A program made the position numbers and the translations under genes. A DNA stretch of 64,000 nt from Dietzia natronolimnaea (lineage in GTDB: Bacteria > Actinomycetota > Actinomycetes > Mycobacteriales > Mycobacteriaceae). The stretch covers positions 1-64,000 of the forward strand of contig NZ_NTGA01000025.1 in the NCBI RefSeq assembly GCF_002289575.1, given 5' to 3'. Below the pieces are notes generated by a model, which saw only the letters and a program-made list of their open reading frames with translations, made no database searches and was not told the origin of the DNA. Below, in pieces: positions 1 to 8,813 of the stretch. Position 1 is the stretch's first letter. Every line of letters begins with the position of its first letter.

Positions 1-26
1 AGGATCACAGCTTGTTCAGCAGTCTC

Positions 27-686
27 CTAGGAGTCCGCAGCGGGTCGGTCCCCGCTCTGGCGGGGGATCTTCGACAGTCCTCCCCAGCACAGGGTGACCG
101 TCGTGGAGACGGCGTCGGCGCGGGAGATCGGTCGGCCCGCGTCGAGCCAGTGCCCGGCGCTCACCCGACTCGCCCCCACCAGCCCCACCGCGAGCAGTCG
201 CGACCGGTGCGCGTCGAGCCCGGAATCGCCCCGCACCAGGTCGTGTACGGCGTCGATGCAGCCGTCGGTGGCGCGGTCGAGTTCGCGCCGGACGTCCTCG
301 TCGCCGGACTCGGAGGCGAACACCAGGCGGAAGCCCTTGGTGTCGGAATCGGCGTACGCGAAGAACGTGTCCACGGCGGCCTCGACACGACGCCGGTTGT
401 CGGAGGTCGAGTCGAGCGCCGCGCGGATGCGGCCGAGCAGTTCGTCCACGTGGTGACGCAGGACCTCGATGTACAGATCGCGCTTGGAGTCGAAGTGCTG
501 GTAGAGCACAGGCTTGGAGACGCCGGCGAGGACGGCGATGTCGTCCATCCCGGAGGAGTGGAAACCCTGGTCGACGAATACGGCCCCCGCGGCGTCGAGG
601 AGCTGCCTGCGTCGGGCTCCGCGGGGCAGCCGGGTGGCCCTGGCGCGCCCCGGAGCCGTCGGAAACGGTCCGCCCGGGCTTGTCAT
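27..686 (-). CDS. TetR/AcrR family transcriptional regulator
   Basis: A 219-residue TetR-type repressor. The N-terminal helix-turn-helix is clear at about residues 20-65: RRRQLLDAAGAVFVDQGF, then DIAVLAGVSKPVLYQHF and KRDLY. A helical ligand-binding half follows. I chose the ATG at 684-686 over upstream starts because GGAGGACAGGAG lies just ahead of it and homology begins here. It is divergent from the DUF3152 gene, the same arrangement as Rv3208/Rv3207c in M. tuberculosis. The 167 bp intergenic region carries a direct repeat of GGTCGAC that could be an operator. The ligand is unknown. Confidence 0.9.
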   Translation of the reverse strand: MTSPGGPFPTAPGRARATRLPRGARRRQLLDAAGAVFVDQGFHSSGMDDIAVLAGVSKPVLYQHFDSKRDLYIEVLRHHVDELLGRIRAALDSTSDNRRRVEAAVDTFFAYADSDTKGFRLVFASESGDEDVRRELDRATDGCIDAVHDLVRGDSGLDAHRSRLLAVGLVGASRVSAGHWLDAGRPISRADAVSTTVTLCWGGLSKIPRQSGDRPAADS

Positions 687-714
687 CGTCTGGCTCCTGT
701 CCTCCCGGATGTCG

Positions 715-728
715 GGTCGACGGTCGAC
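715..728. promoter_or_regulatory. Candidate TetR operator (GGTCGAC direct repeat)
   Basis: Two abutting copies of GGTCGAC lie about 30 bp upstream of the TetR start, and each contains the palindrome GTCGAC. The position between two divergent genes suits autoregulation. In a GC-rich genome such a repeat can arise by chance, so this is only a candidate. Confidence 0.25.
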
Positions 729-853
729 CGGGCCTGACGCACAATACCCGTACCCTTGGAGTGCCGGAGAAGGCGACACCTCGGGATGTGGGATCGTGGA
801 GACCATCACCCGGGCCTGGCCCGGGCCTGACCGGAGCGGACGTGGAGGTGCGG

Positions 854-1897
854 ATGAGCGACGGCCGTCGCCGGATGTCGGACGATGTCGACGCCGGGTC
901 CACCCCTCGGGGCGGCGTTCCGGGCCAGCGCGGGGACCGCACTCCGTACTACCCTCCGCACGGTGAGCCGCTGCGCGCTCCCTGGGATCCGGAGGAGGAG
1001 AGGACCCCCGGCCGTCGCCGTTCGGTCCCCGGCGCCAGAGACCATCTGCGCAAACAGAGTCCTGTCGGCCGGTTCTTCACCACGTGGGGGTGGCGCGCCT
1101 ACGCGATTCCGGTCCTGGTGGTGCTCACCGCGCTCGTGATCGCCGACTCGGTGACGGGCGCCGGTCCTGGCGACGGCGACACCGTGGGGGACGCGGCCCA
1201 GACCCCCGCGCTGATGGGGGAGCCGCCGCGGGGACAGGTGCCCCCGAGCGGGGAGTTGCCGGACGGGGGGCCGTTCGAGGAGGCCGGCGAGGGTGTGTTC
1301 CGGGTGGTGCCCGGGGGCACGGACCGCGTGGGGCGCCCCGAGGCCGAGCAGTTCACCTACACCGTCGAGGTCGAGGAGGGGATCGACACGACGGATTTCG
1401 GCGGTGACGACTCGGTGGCCAGGATGGTGGACGCGACGTTGGCCAACCCCAAGAGCTGGACCGCGGACGGTGCGGTGGCGTTCCAGCGCACCTCCGGTGA
1501 CGAGCCCGCGTTCCGGGTCAGCCTGGCCAGTCCCCTCACCGTCCGCGAGAACTGCGGTTACGACATCGAGCTCGAGACCAGCTGTTACAACCCGTCCACC
1601 GACAGGGTCTACCTCAACCTCGCCCGGTGGATCCGCGGCGCGCGGTCCTTCCAGGGTGACATCGGTTCCTACCGGCAGTACCTCGTCAATCACGAGGTCG
1701 GCCACGCCATCGGCTACCCGGACCACGAACCGTGCCCCGCGGACGGGGCGCTCGCGCCGATCATGATGCAACAGACCCTCGGGGTCGCCAACCACGAGAT
1801 CTTCGTCCTCGACAACGAGGGCGTGGTCCCGGACAACGACGACACCTGCCTCTACAACCCGTGGCCCTACCCCGACGGCCCGCCGGTGGCCCGGTGA
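854..1897 (+). CDS. DUF3152 membrane-anchored metalloprotease-like protein
   Basis: A 347-residue protein with a basic cytoplasmic N-terminus, one membrane segment at about residues 82-103 (AYAIPVLVVLTALVIADS) and an extracytoplasmic C-terminal domain of the DUF3152 type. The domain carries a zinc-peptidase motif near residue 280, HEVGHAIGYPDHEPC. The metzincin spacing HExxHxxGxx is followed by Asp and then His, so the third zinc ligand could be either residue. Cysteines around CGYDIELETSCYN may form a disulfide. The start is the ATG at 854 behind GGAGGTG. The stop overlaps the moeZ start, so the two genes are probably translationally coupled. It is syntenic with Rv3207c. The protease activity is inferred only from the motif. 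Confidence 0.85.
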   Translation: MSDGRRRMSDDVDAGSTPRGGVPGQRGDRTPYYPPHGEPLRAPWDPEEERTPGRRRSVPGARDHLRKQSPVGRFFTTWGWRAYAIPVLVVLTALVIADSVTGAGPGDGDTVGDAAQTPALMGEPPRGQVPPSGELPDGGPFEEAGEGVFRVVPGGTDRVGRPEAEQFTYTVEVEEGIDTTDFGGDDSVARMVDATLANPKSWTADGAVAFQRTSGDEPAFRVSLASPLTVRENCGYDIELETSCYNPSTDRVYLNLARWIRGARSFQGDIGSYRQYLVNHEVGHAIGYPDHEPCPADGALAPIMMQQTLGVANHEIFVLDNEGVVPDNDDTCLYNPWPYPDGPPVAR

Positions 1898-3120
1898 GCC
1901 CCGTGGGCGGTGACGGTTCCGGAGCGCTCCCGCCGCTCGTGGCGCCGGCCCCCTCGCTCACGGCGGAGGAGCGCGCTCGCTATTCCCGGCATCTGCTGTT
2001 GGACGCCGTCGGCGACGAGGGGCAGCGTCGTCTGCGTGCCGCGTCGGTGTTCGTGGTGGGGGCGGGGGGACTCGGCGCGCCGGTCCTGATGTATCTCGCC
2101 GCGGCGGGCGTCGGGCGCATCACCGTGATCGACGACGACGAGGTCGACTCGGGCAACCTGCACCGGCAGGTGATCCACTCCGTGCCGGCGATCGGCCGAC
2201 CCAAGGTCGAGTCCGCCCGGGAGAGACTGGCCGAGTTGGCGCCGGGTGTGAGGGTGGAGGCCATCCACGCCCGGCTCGACGCGCTGAACATCGGCGCCCT
2301 TCTCGAGGGCCACCATCTGGTGGTGGACGGCAGCGACAACTTCTCGACGCGCTACCTCGTCTCCGACGCCTGCGAGATCGCCGGGATCCCGGTCGTCTGG
2401 GGGACGATCGACCGCTTCCGGGCCCAACTCGCCGTGTTCTGGTCCCGTCCGCCCGCGCCCGCGGATCCCGTCACCCTCCGGGACCTCTACCCGGCCCCGC
2501 CGCCGCCCGGCTCCGTCCCGAGCTGCGCCGAGGCCGGGGTGGTCGGTGCATTGTGCGGCACCGTGGGATCGATGATGGCGATGGAGGCGGTCAAACTGAT
2601 CGCCGGGTCCGGCAGGCCGCTGCTCGGCCGGCTCGTGTTGATGGACCTGCTCGAGACCACGCACCGGACCGTGACGATCCGACCGGACCCGTCCCGCACC
2701 CCGGTGACGTCCCTGCCGGAGGGGGGAGACGAGAGCTGCGAGGTCCGGTCACCGGACGCGCAGGACGTGCCCACCGTGTCGGCGGCCGACCTCGCCGCCG
2801 AACTGGCGGTCGCGGGGTCGTCCGGGGCTGTCGCGCCCGTCCTGGTCGACGTCCGTGGTGCCGGGGAGCGGTCCATCGCGGCGATCGACCCCTCGGTGTG
2901 GGTCCCGCTGGACACGGTCGCCGAGGTGGCCTCGGACCCGACCGGGGTCCTCGGTCGTGCCGCGGCCCGGGGGCCGCTCGTCGTGTACTGCAAGTCGGGT
3001 GTGCGCTCCGCTCGCGCGGCGGCGACGTTGACCGGGGCGGGTTTCGCGGGTGTGCGGTCGCTGGAGGGCGGGATCGAGGCCTGGACCCGCGACGTCGACC
3101 CGTCCCTGCCCGGGTACTGA
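1894..3120 (+). CDS. moeZ: MoeZ/MoeB-type sulfur-carrier adenylyltransferase with rhodanese domain
   Basis: 408 residues, two domains. The N-terminal ThiF/MoeB adenylation domain has the nucleotide loop VVGAGGLGAP (about residues 54-62) and DSGNLHRQVIH. The C-terminal rhodanese domain has the active-site loop VYCKSGVRS with Cys near residue 366. Enzymes of this type adenylate and then sulfurate the C-terminus of small sulfur carriers (MoaD, CysO) for molybdopterin and cysteine synthesis. The Cys pair that binds zinc in E. coli MoeB is absent before SCAEAGV, as in mycobacterial MoeZ as I recall it. The GTG start overlaps the preceding stop (GTGA), implying coupling. Syntenic with Rv3206c. Confidence 0.92.
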   Translation: MSPVGGDGSGALPPLVAPAPSLTAEERARYSRHLLLDAVGDEGQRRLRAASVFVVGAGGLGAPVLMYLAAAGVGRITVIDDDEVDSGNLHRQVIHSVPAIGRPKVESARERLAELAPGVRVEAIHARLDALNIGALLEGHHLVVDGSDNFSTRYLVSDACEIAGIPVVWGTIDRFRAQLAVFWSRPPAPADPVTLRDLYPAPPPPGSVPSCAEAGVVGALCGTVGSMMAMEAVKLIAGSGRPLLGRLVLMDLLETTHRTVTIRPDPSRTPVTSLPEGGDESCEVRSPDAQDVPTVSAADLAAELAVAGSSGAVAPVLVDVRGAGERSIAAIDPSVWVPLDTVAEVASDPTGVLGRAAARGPLVVYCKSGVRSARAAATLTGAGFAGVRSLEGGIEAWTRDVDPSLPGY

Positions 3121-3136
3121 AGCGGGGGTGAGTACG

Positions 3137-4039
3137 GTGAACGACGTGAACGACGTGACCGTCCCCGACCACGTCCGCGGCGCCTTCGGCGTGGTGGCCG
3201 GCCCTGCCGTCCCCGTGGTGGCCGGGTCCGGGACGGGGTGGCTCGTCACCGCGGGGGGACTTCCCGTGGTCCTGCGACCGGTCGCCGACACGGCGCTGGC
3301 CAACTGGTCGGCGCGCGTTCGGGAGGAACTCGACGTCACCGGCCTGCGGGTGGCGCCGCCGGTGCGGTCGACGGACGGCAGGCACGTGGTGAGCGGCTGG
3401 CGGGCCGACCGGGCGGTCACAGGACGCCCCGAGGCCAGAGCAGATGAGACCATCGCCTGGTCGGCGCGGATCAACGCGGCGCTCCTCGGAGTCGATCGGC
3501 CACGGCCGTCTCCTCGTCCGGCCACCCGGCCGTGGACGGAGTCGGACCTGTTCGCCATCGCCGAGGCGGCGGCGTGGGACGGCGACCCGGAACGCGATCT
3601 CGGCCCCGGCATGGAGGACAGGGGAACCCCCTTCGCGACCCACCGCGCGGCCGCCCTGCTCGGCGCGACCGGGCTGATCCGACTCCGCCGGCCGGTAGAC
3701 GCGGCGTCCGGCTCCGGTGTGGTGCACGGTGACCTCGCACGGGGACTGCTGTTCGACGCGTCGGACGAGCCCGCGCTGACGGACGTCGTTCCGTACGCCC
3801 GCCCGGCCTCGTGGTCGGCGGCGGTCGTCGCGATCGACCACCTCTCCTGGGGGACCGTCGACGCCGGGGTGCTCCCGCGGTGGCGCCACCTCGACGACTG
3901 GCCGCAGATGGTGCTGCGGGCGGCGGTCTTCAGGCTGGCGGTGCACGCGCTCCACCCAGGATCCCGCCCCGCGGCGATGGACGGACTGCAGGCCATGGCC
4001 CGGACCGTCGAGGAGTACATCGGCGACCCGGACGCATGA
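3137..4039 (+). CDS. TIGR02569 family protein (unknown function)
   Basis: About 300 residues, matching in size, composition and position (directly after moeZ, as Rv3205c) the actinobacterial TIGR02569 family of unknown function. VVHGDLARGLLF near residue 200 recalls the HGDL catalytic loop of aminoglycoside-phosphotransferase-like kinases, and ALTDVVPYARPASW follows where such folds have their metal loop. However, the usual Asn and DFD residues are not evident, so catalysis is doubtful. Two GTG starts are possible, 3128 and 3137; I prefer 3137 because GGGGGTG sits about 7 nt upstream. Its stop overlaps the MFS gene start (ATGA). Confidence 0.75.
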   Translation: MNDVNDVTVPDHVRGAFGVVAGPAVPVVAGSGTGWLVTAGGLPVVLRPVADTALANWSARVREELDVTGLRVAPPVRSTDGRHVVSGWRADRAVTGRPEARADETIAWSARINAALLGVDRPRPSPRPATRPWTESDLFAIAEAAAWDGDPERDLGPGMEDRGTPFATHRAAALLGATGLIRLRRPVDAASGSGVVHGDLARGLLFDASDEPALTDVVPYARPASWSAAVVAIDHLSWGTVDAGVLPRWRHLDDWPQMVLRAAVFRLAVHALHPGSRPAAMDGLQAMARTVEEYIGDPDA

Positions 4040-5346
4040 GCCGTCGCTCCTCGCGAGCAGTCAGCCCCTCCGGCACGCTCGCCTTTCCCGTCGTGGCCCT
4101 GCTCGGGGTCGTCCTTGTCTCGCTCAACCTCCGTACCGCCGTCACGTCCCTGAGCCCGCTGCTGGGGGTCATCGACGCCGAGATCGGTCTCGGTGCCGGG
4201 GGTATGGGACTGCTCGGGATGGTGCCCACGGCCATGTTCGCCCTCTGGGGCGTCCTCACTCCCGTCGTGCTCCGTCGGACGGGTCTGGAGGTGCTGACCG
4301 TACTGGCGATGACGGCGGCCGCGGCCGGCCAGATCCTCCGGGCCTTCGCCCACGACCCGTGGGTGATGGGAGCGGGGTCCCTCGTCGCACTCGCCGGGAT
4401 GGGCATCGGCAACGTGGTGGCTCCTCCGCTGGTCAAGAAGTATTTCCCCCGGCACGTGGCGGCCGTGAGCATGGCCTACATCACCGGCCTCCAACTGGGA
4501 ACGGTGGTGCCCGCCCTGGTCGCGGTGCCCGTCGACGAGGTCGCCGGGTGGCGGGTGTCCATAGGCTGGTGGGCGGTTCTCGCGATCGTCGCGGCGGTGC
4601 CCTGGGTCATCGAGATCCTGCGGGGTGGGTCGGATCCCGGCGGGTCCACCACCGCCGGATCCACCTCAGCCGGATCCACCTCAGCCGGATCCACCTCAGC
4701 CGGATCCGCGCCGGCCGGATCCTCACGGGCCACCACGGTCGTCGGCGGGTCGGGCCCGGCACACCGCGTCCGGCCCTGGCGCTCGCCCGTGGGGGTCGCG
4801 CTCGCGTTGTTCTTCGGGACCAACTCGCTGTGCACCTACGCCTTCTTCACGTGGCTCCCGGCCGTGGCCGAGTCGATCGGGATGACCCGGGCCGAGGGAG
4901 GACTCGCGCTGGCGGTCTACTCGGCCATCGGCCTGATCGCCGCTCTGGTCGTGCCCTGGGCGGCGGGTCGCTTCGAGGACCCGTACCCGGTCGTCGTGGT
5001 CTCCGTGGTGTGCTACCTGGCCGGCTTCGCCGGACTGCTCTGGGCGCCCGGCGCCGCCCCGTGGTTGTGGATCTGCCTGCTCGGGGTGGGGCCCAGCACG
5101 TTCCCGCTCTGCCTGACGCTCATCAACCTCCGCACGCGGACGCAGGCCGGTTCCGCCGCCCTCTCCGGGTTCTCGCAGGGGGTCGGGTACACGGCGGCGA
5201 GCCTCGGCCCCGTCGTCTTTGGCCTCCTCCTGTCCGGTCCGGGTCTCGGCGGGGGACTGGCGTTCCTCACGGTGGTGCTCGCGGTGATGTGCGTGGTCGG
5301 CCGGATCGCGTGTCGACCCCGGATGCTGGAGGACACGCTGCGCTGA
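4036..5346 (+). CDS. MFS transporter, CynX/NimT-like
   Basis: A 436-residue major facilitator with about 12 hydrophobic segments, starting LAFPVVALLGVVLVSLNLRT, the N-terminal signature style of the CynX/NimT (cyanate/nitroimidazole-type) permeases. The ATG overlaps the upstream TGA (ATGA), and the next gene starts 69 bp downstream. The central cytoplasmic loop (about residues 200-232) carries an in-frame tandem repeat coding for repeated AGSTS units, not expected in this family. In M. tuberculosis a different gene (Rv3204, alkyltransferase-like) occupies this slot, so the transporter looks like a lineage-specific replacement. Substrate and direction of transport are unknown. Confidence 0.88.
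   Translation: MSRRSSRAVSPSGTLAFPVVALLGVVLVSLNLRTAVTSLSPLLGVIDAEIGLGAGGMGLLGMVPTAMFALWGVLTPVVLRRTGLEVLTVLAMTAAAAGQILRAFAHDPWVMGAGSLVALAGMGIGNVVAPPLVKKYFPRHVAAVSMAYITGLQLGTVVPALVAVPVDEVAGWRVSIGWWAVLAIVAAVPWVIEILRGGSDPGGSTTAGSTSAGSTSAGSTSAGSAPAGSSRATTVVGGSGPAHRVRPWRSPVGVALALFFGTNSLCTYAFFTWLPAVAESIGMTRAEGGLALAVYSAIGLIAALVVPWAAGRFEDPYPVVVVSVVCYLAGFAGLLWAPGAAPWLWICLLGVGPSTFPLCLTLINLRTRTQAGSAALSGFSQGVGYTAASLGPVVFGLLLSGPGLGGGLAFLTVVLAVMCVVGRIACRPRMLEDTLR
4654..4725 (+). repeat. In-frame 15-bp tandem repeat in the MFS central loop
   Basis: The unit GCCGGATCCACCTCA occurs three times perfectly (4654-4698), followed by two diverged copies. It encodes repeats of A-G-S-T-S in the loop between the two six-helix halves. 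Because the unit is a multiple of three, gain or loss of copies keeps the frame. Confidence 0.9.
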
Positions 5347-5414
5347 CGCCGACGGTCCGACGCCACCGATCCGGTGGCCGCGGGGCTGTCGGAGGAGTGT
5401 GGTCTCATCGAGCC

Positions 5415-8400
5415 GTGACAGAGCCCGCCGCACCAACCGTCGCCGCCCCGATCGACTCAGCACCGACCGCCGCCGCCCCGACCGCCGCCGCCCCGACCGC
5501 CGCGGGATCGCATCCGGCCCGCGCGGGGCAGGCCCCGCCGACCAGGGAGTGGCCGACCGCCCTCGGCGGGCTGATCGGACGGGACTGGGGTGCCGGCCCG
5601 GCGGACGGTCAGGACCGCTGGGTCGTGCGTGGCGGGCCCGGGAGCGGGAAGACCTCGCTCGTGGTGGACGTGGTGCGCGCCGCGGTGACGGGCGGGGTCG
5701 GTATGGACGGCGTCCTGGTCCTCACGGGTTCCGCCACCGCCGGGGCCGCCGTGCTGGAGGAGATTACCCGCGGACTCCCGTCGGAGTCCGTCGTGGGTAC
5801 GGACGCCCCCGTCCGTACCGTCCACTCCCTCGCCCATGCCGTGGTCCGGCTGGCGGCCGCTCGGCTCGACGCCCCGCCCCCGCGGCTCCGGACGGGCGCG
5901 GAGCACGACGCGCTGGTCCGGGAGACGTTGCTCGGAGAGGTGGCCGATGGTGCCCCGCACTGGCCCGAGCAGCTCCGTCCCGCGCTGTCGGCCGTCGGGT
6001 TCGCGCGGGAGATCCGTGACCTGCTGCTGCGCGCTCTCGAGCGGGGGATCGGTCCCCGGGAACTCGCCCGCCTAGGTAGGTCGGCGGACAGGCCCGCGTG
6101 GGTGGCCGCCGCCGGGTTCTTCCGCAGGCACGAGGAGCAGATGGCCCTGCGTTCGGGGCTGCGGGGTGGGGAGTCGGACGTGCCCGAGGCGCTCAACGCC
6201 GCCGAACTCGTGGGGGCGGCGCTGGACGCGCTGACCGCGGACCCGCAGCTCAGGGAGATCTTCCGGTCTCGTCGGCTGGTGGTGGTGGACGACGCGCACC
6301 ACCTCGACCCGCTCGCCGCCGAGTTCGTGGCCGCGGTCGGCGGGGGCGCGGACGTCATGGTGGTCGTGGAGGACGGGGACCAGTCGGTGTTCCGTTTCCG
6401 CGGGGCGGACGGCGGTCTCGCTCGCGCTGTCGTGGACCAGGGCGGCCGGGAGGTCGATCTGCGCGTGGGGCACCGGATGGATCCCGCGGTCGCGGCGGTG
6501 GCGGCGCGGATCGGTTCCCGCCTGCCCGGCGCCGCGCGACACCGACCCCGTGAGAGGCCGGTCGGAGCAGGCACGGGTGCGGTAGGTGCGCCGGGTGGGG
6601 TCGATCCTGCGGCACCGGCACCGGCTCTGGAGGGATCGGTGACGGTCACCGTCGCCCGGTCGGCCGCCGCGGAGGCCGCCGTCGTCGCGGACTTCCTGCG
6701 CAGGCGGCACGTGCTGGACGGCGTCGACTACGGGGAGATGGCGGTCGTCAGCCGATCGCTTCCCCGGGTCGTCGACACCCTGCTCCCGGCACTCGACGCG
6801 GCCGGTGTCCCCGTGGTCGACGCGGGCGCCGAGCTGCCCCCGGCCCACGATCCCGTGGTGGCGGCACTCCTCTTGCTGGTGAGGTCGGCGCTGCAGGGGG
6901 CTGACGGGACGGATGCCGAGCAGACGCTCGCGCTGCTGTCCGGACCCATCGGGCGCGCGGACGCCGTGGCGATGCGCAGGCTGCGGCGCGGCATCCGTCG
7001 CTCCGGGATCGGTGGGTCAGCACCGAGCGCGGAGACTCTCCGCGCCCTGGTCCTGGCCGAGGGTGACCCGGTGCCGTCCGGGCTCACCGCGGTCGAACTC
7101 GCGCCGGTCGGCCGCATCCGGCACGCCCGGACCGCGGTGGTGGGGTCGCTACGGGCGGGGGGCACGGTCGAGGAGGTGCTCTGGGAGGCGTGGTCCGCCT
7201 CGCGGATGGAGAGGCGGCTCGTCCGGCAGGCCGTCGCCGCCGATCCGTGGTCCCGCTCCGCGGACCGGTCCCTGGACGCGGTGGTCTCGCTGTTCGATCA
7301 CGCGGCGGACTACGTCGACCGCGTCCCCGGGGGCTCCGTCGCCCTCTTCTGCGATGTGGTGTCGAGGGAGGACCTCCCCGCCCCCCGGCGGGCGGACACC
7401 CGCGCTCGTGGCGGGGCCGTGACCCTGTTGTCCGCCCACGCCGCGGTGGGGAGGCAGTGGAGATCGGTGGCGGTGTGTGGGGTCCAGGACGGGGTGTGGC
7501 CCGCGCCCCGTCGTCGGTCGGGACTGCTCGGGGTCGACGAACTCGTCGACCTCACGGAGGTGGCGGGCGACGGGCCCCTGCCGTCCGAGGCCGAACGGGC
7601 CGCGTCGTCGGCGTCGGCACGGTCGGCCGAGGAGAGACGCCTGTTCTACGTGGCCTGCTCGCGTGCGCGGAGCCACCTGCTCGTCACCGCGGTCGAATCC
7701 CCCGAGCAGGGTGACGCCGCCCCGTCACGCTTCGTCGACGAGATCTCGGACCTCGCCACGACCCCGGCGGATCCGAGTGGGGCCGTGGCTCCACGCCCGG
7801 GTGGCGCCGCGGCGGCCGCGAGCAGCCACGCCCCGACGGTGTTCACCGTCCAGCACCTCGCCGTCGACCTCCGGGCCGCACTCCTCGATCCGTCCACGGA
7901 CCCGGCGGATGCCGTCCACGCCGCGGGGCTCCTGGCCGGGATGCGCGACGCGGGGGTCGCCGAGGCGGACCCCGGTACGTGGTACGGCTCGAACGGGACG
8001 TCCACCGCCGCCCCGGCCTTCCCGGCGGGACCGGGGCAGCCGCTGGCCGTGCTCTCCCCGTCTGGATTCGGTGCTCTCGAGGAGTGTCCACTGCGCTGGT
8101 TCCTGCAGAAGGTCAGGGGTGAGTCCTCCGATCCGGGGTCCGAGGCCGCCCTGATCCGGGGGTCGGTGGTGCACGCGCTCACCCAGGCGGTCGAGGGGGG
8201 GATCGGCGAGGACGCGCTCCGGGCGGCCGTGTCCGGGCGGGCCGGGTCGCTCACGCGAGCCCGCGGGTGGTTCGCCGAGCGGGGCGCGGAGTCGATGGTC
8301 GGGATGGCGGAGTCGTTCCGGCAGTGGCGACTGGGCTCCCGTGACGAGTTCACCACCGCGGCGGTGGAGGAGGCGTTCGACCTCGACGTCCGGGGCGGGG

Positions 8401-8813
8401 TCCGGATACGGGGGCGTATCGACAGGCTCGAGACAACCCGCGCCGGTGAGGTGGTCGCCGTGGACATCAAGACCTCACCGGGAGCCGTCTCCAAGGCCGC
8501 GGCGGCAGCGCACCCCCAGCTCGCGCTGTACCAACTGGCGGTGGCCGGCGGTGCCGTCGCCTCCGCCGCGGGCCGCGAGCCGGGCGGAGGGCTCCTTCTA
8601 TACCTCGGGGGCCGGGAGGGCCGCATGCCCACGGAACGGGTCCAGGACCCGCTCGGCGGCGAGGCCGCAGAGGCGTTGACCGACCGCGTGGTCGACGCCG
8701 GTCGTGCGACGGTGGGGCCGTCCTACACCGCGCGCGTGGGTCCCTGGTGTGACCACTGTGGCGTCCGGTCCAGTTGCCCCGCACAGCCCGAGGGCCGGCA
8801 GGTGATCCAGTGA
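5415..8813 (+). CDS. adnA: AdnA: UvrD-like helicase/nuclease subunit of the AdnAB DNA end-resection complex
   Basis: 1132 residues. An Ala/Pro/Thr-rich N-terminus precedes the SF1A motor: Walker A GGPGSGKTS at about 73-81, a degenerate Walker B VVVDDAHHLDP near 290 (DDAHH instead of DExx) and motif VI RLFYVACSRARSHLL near 742. The C-terminal RecB/AddB-type nuclease has VVAVDIKTS near 1016 and four cysteines suited to a 4Fe-4S cluster: ECPLRWF near 891 and CDHCGVRSSC near 1112. AdnAB unwinds and resects double-strand breaks. The GTG at 5415 is chosen; GTG 5397 is also in frame, next to a GGAGGAG that suits neither start ideally. The gene overlaps adnB (GTGA). Syntenic with Rv3202c. Confidence 0.9.
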   Translation: MTEPAAPTVAAPIDSAPTAAAPTAAAPTAAGSHPARAGQAPPTREWPTALGGLIGRDWGAGPADGQDRWVVRGGPGSGKTSLVVDVVRAAVTGGVGMDGVLVLTGSATAGAAVLEEITRGLPSESVVGTDAPVRTVHSLAHAVVRLAAARLDAPPPRLRTGAEHDALVRETLLGEVADGAPHWPEQLRPALSAVGFAREIRDLLLRALERGIGPRELARLGRSADRPAWVAAAGFFRRHEEQMALRSGLRGGESDVPEALNAAELVGAALDALTADPQLREIFRSRRLVVVDDAHHLDPLAAEFVAAVGGGADVMVVVEDGDQSVFRFRGADGGLARAVVDQGGREVDLRVGHRMDPAVAAVAARIGSRLPGAARHRPRERPVGAGTGAVGAPGGVDPAAPAPALEGSVTVTVARSAAAEAAVVADFLRRRHVLDGVDYGEMAVVSRSLPRVVDTLLPALDAAGVPVVDAGAELPPAHDPVVAALLLLVRSALQGADGTDAEQTLALLSGPIGRADAVAMRRLRRGIRRSGIGGSAPSAETLRALVLAEGDPVPSGLTAVELAPVGRIRHARTAVVGSLRAGGTVEEVLWEAWSASRMERRLVRQAVAADPWSRSADRSLDAVVSLFDHAADYVDRVPGGSVALFCDVVSREDLPAPRRADTRARGGAVTLLSAHAAVGRQWRSVAVCGVQDGVWPAPRRRSGLLGVDELVDLTEVAGDGPLPSEAERAASSASARSAEERRLFYVACSRARSHLLVTAVESPEQGDAAPSRFVDEISDLATTPADPSGAVAPRPGGAAAAASSHAPTVFTVQHLAVDLRAALLDPSTDPADAVHAAGLLAGMRDAGVAEADPGTWYGSNGTSTAAPAFPAGPGQPLAVLSPSGFGALEECPLRWFLQKVRGESSDPGSEAALIRGSVVHALTQAVEGGIGEDALRAAVSGRAGSLTRARGWFAERGAESMVGMAESFRQWRLGSRDEFTTAAVEEAFDLDVRGGVRIRGRIDRLETTRAGEVVAVDIKTSPGAVSKAAAAAHPQLALYQLAVAGGAVASAAGREPGGGLLLYLGGREGRMPTERVQDPLGGEAAEALTDRVVDAGRATVGPSYTARVGPWCDHCGVRSSCPAQPEGRQVIQ

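Noticed and set aside
2749-4494. 581-residue minus-strand frame across moeZ, TIGR02569 and MFS genes
   Set aside because: Spans three real genes in other frames; low-complexity and no domain.
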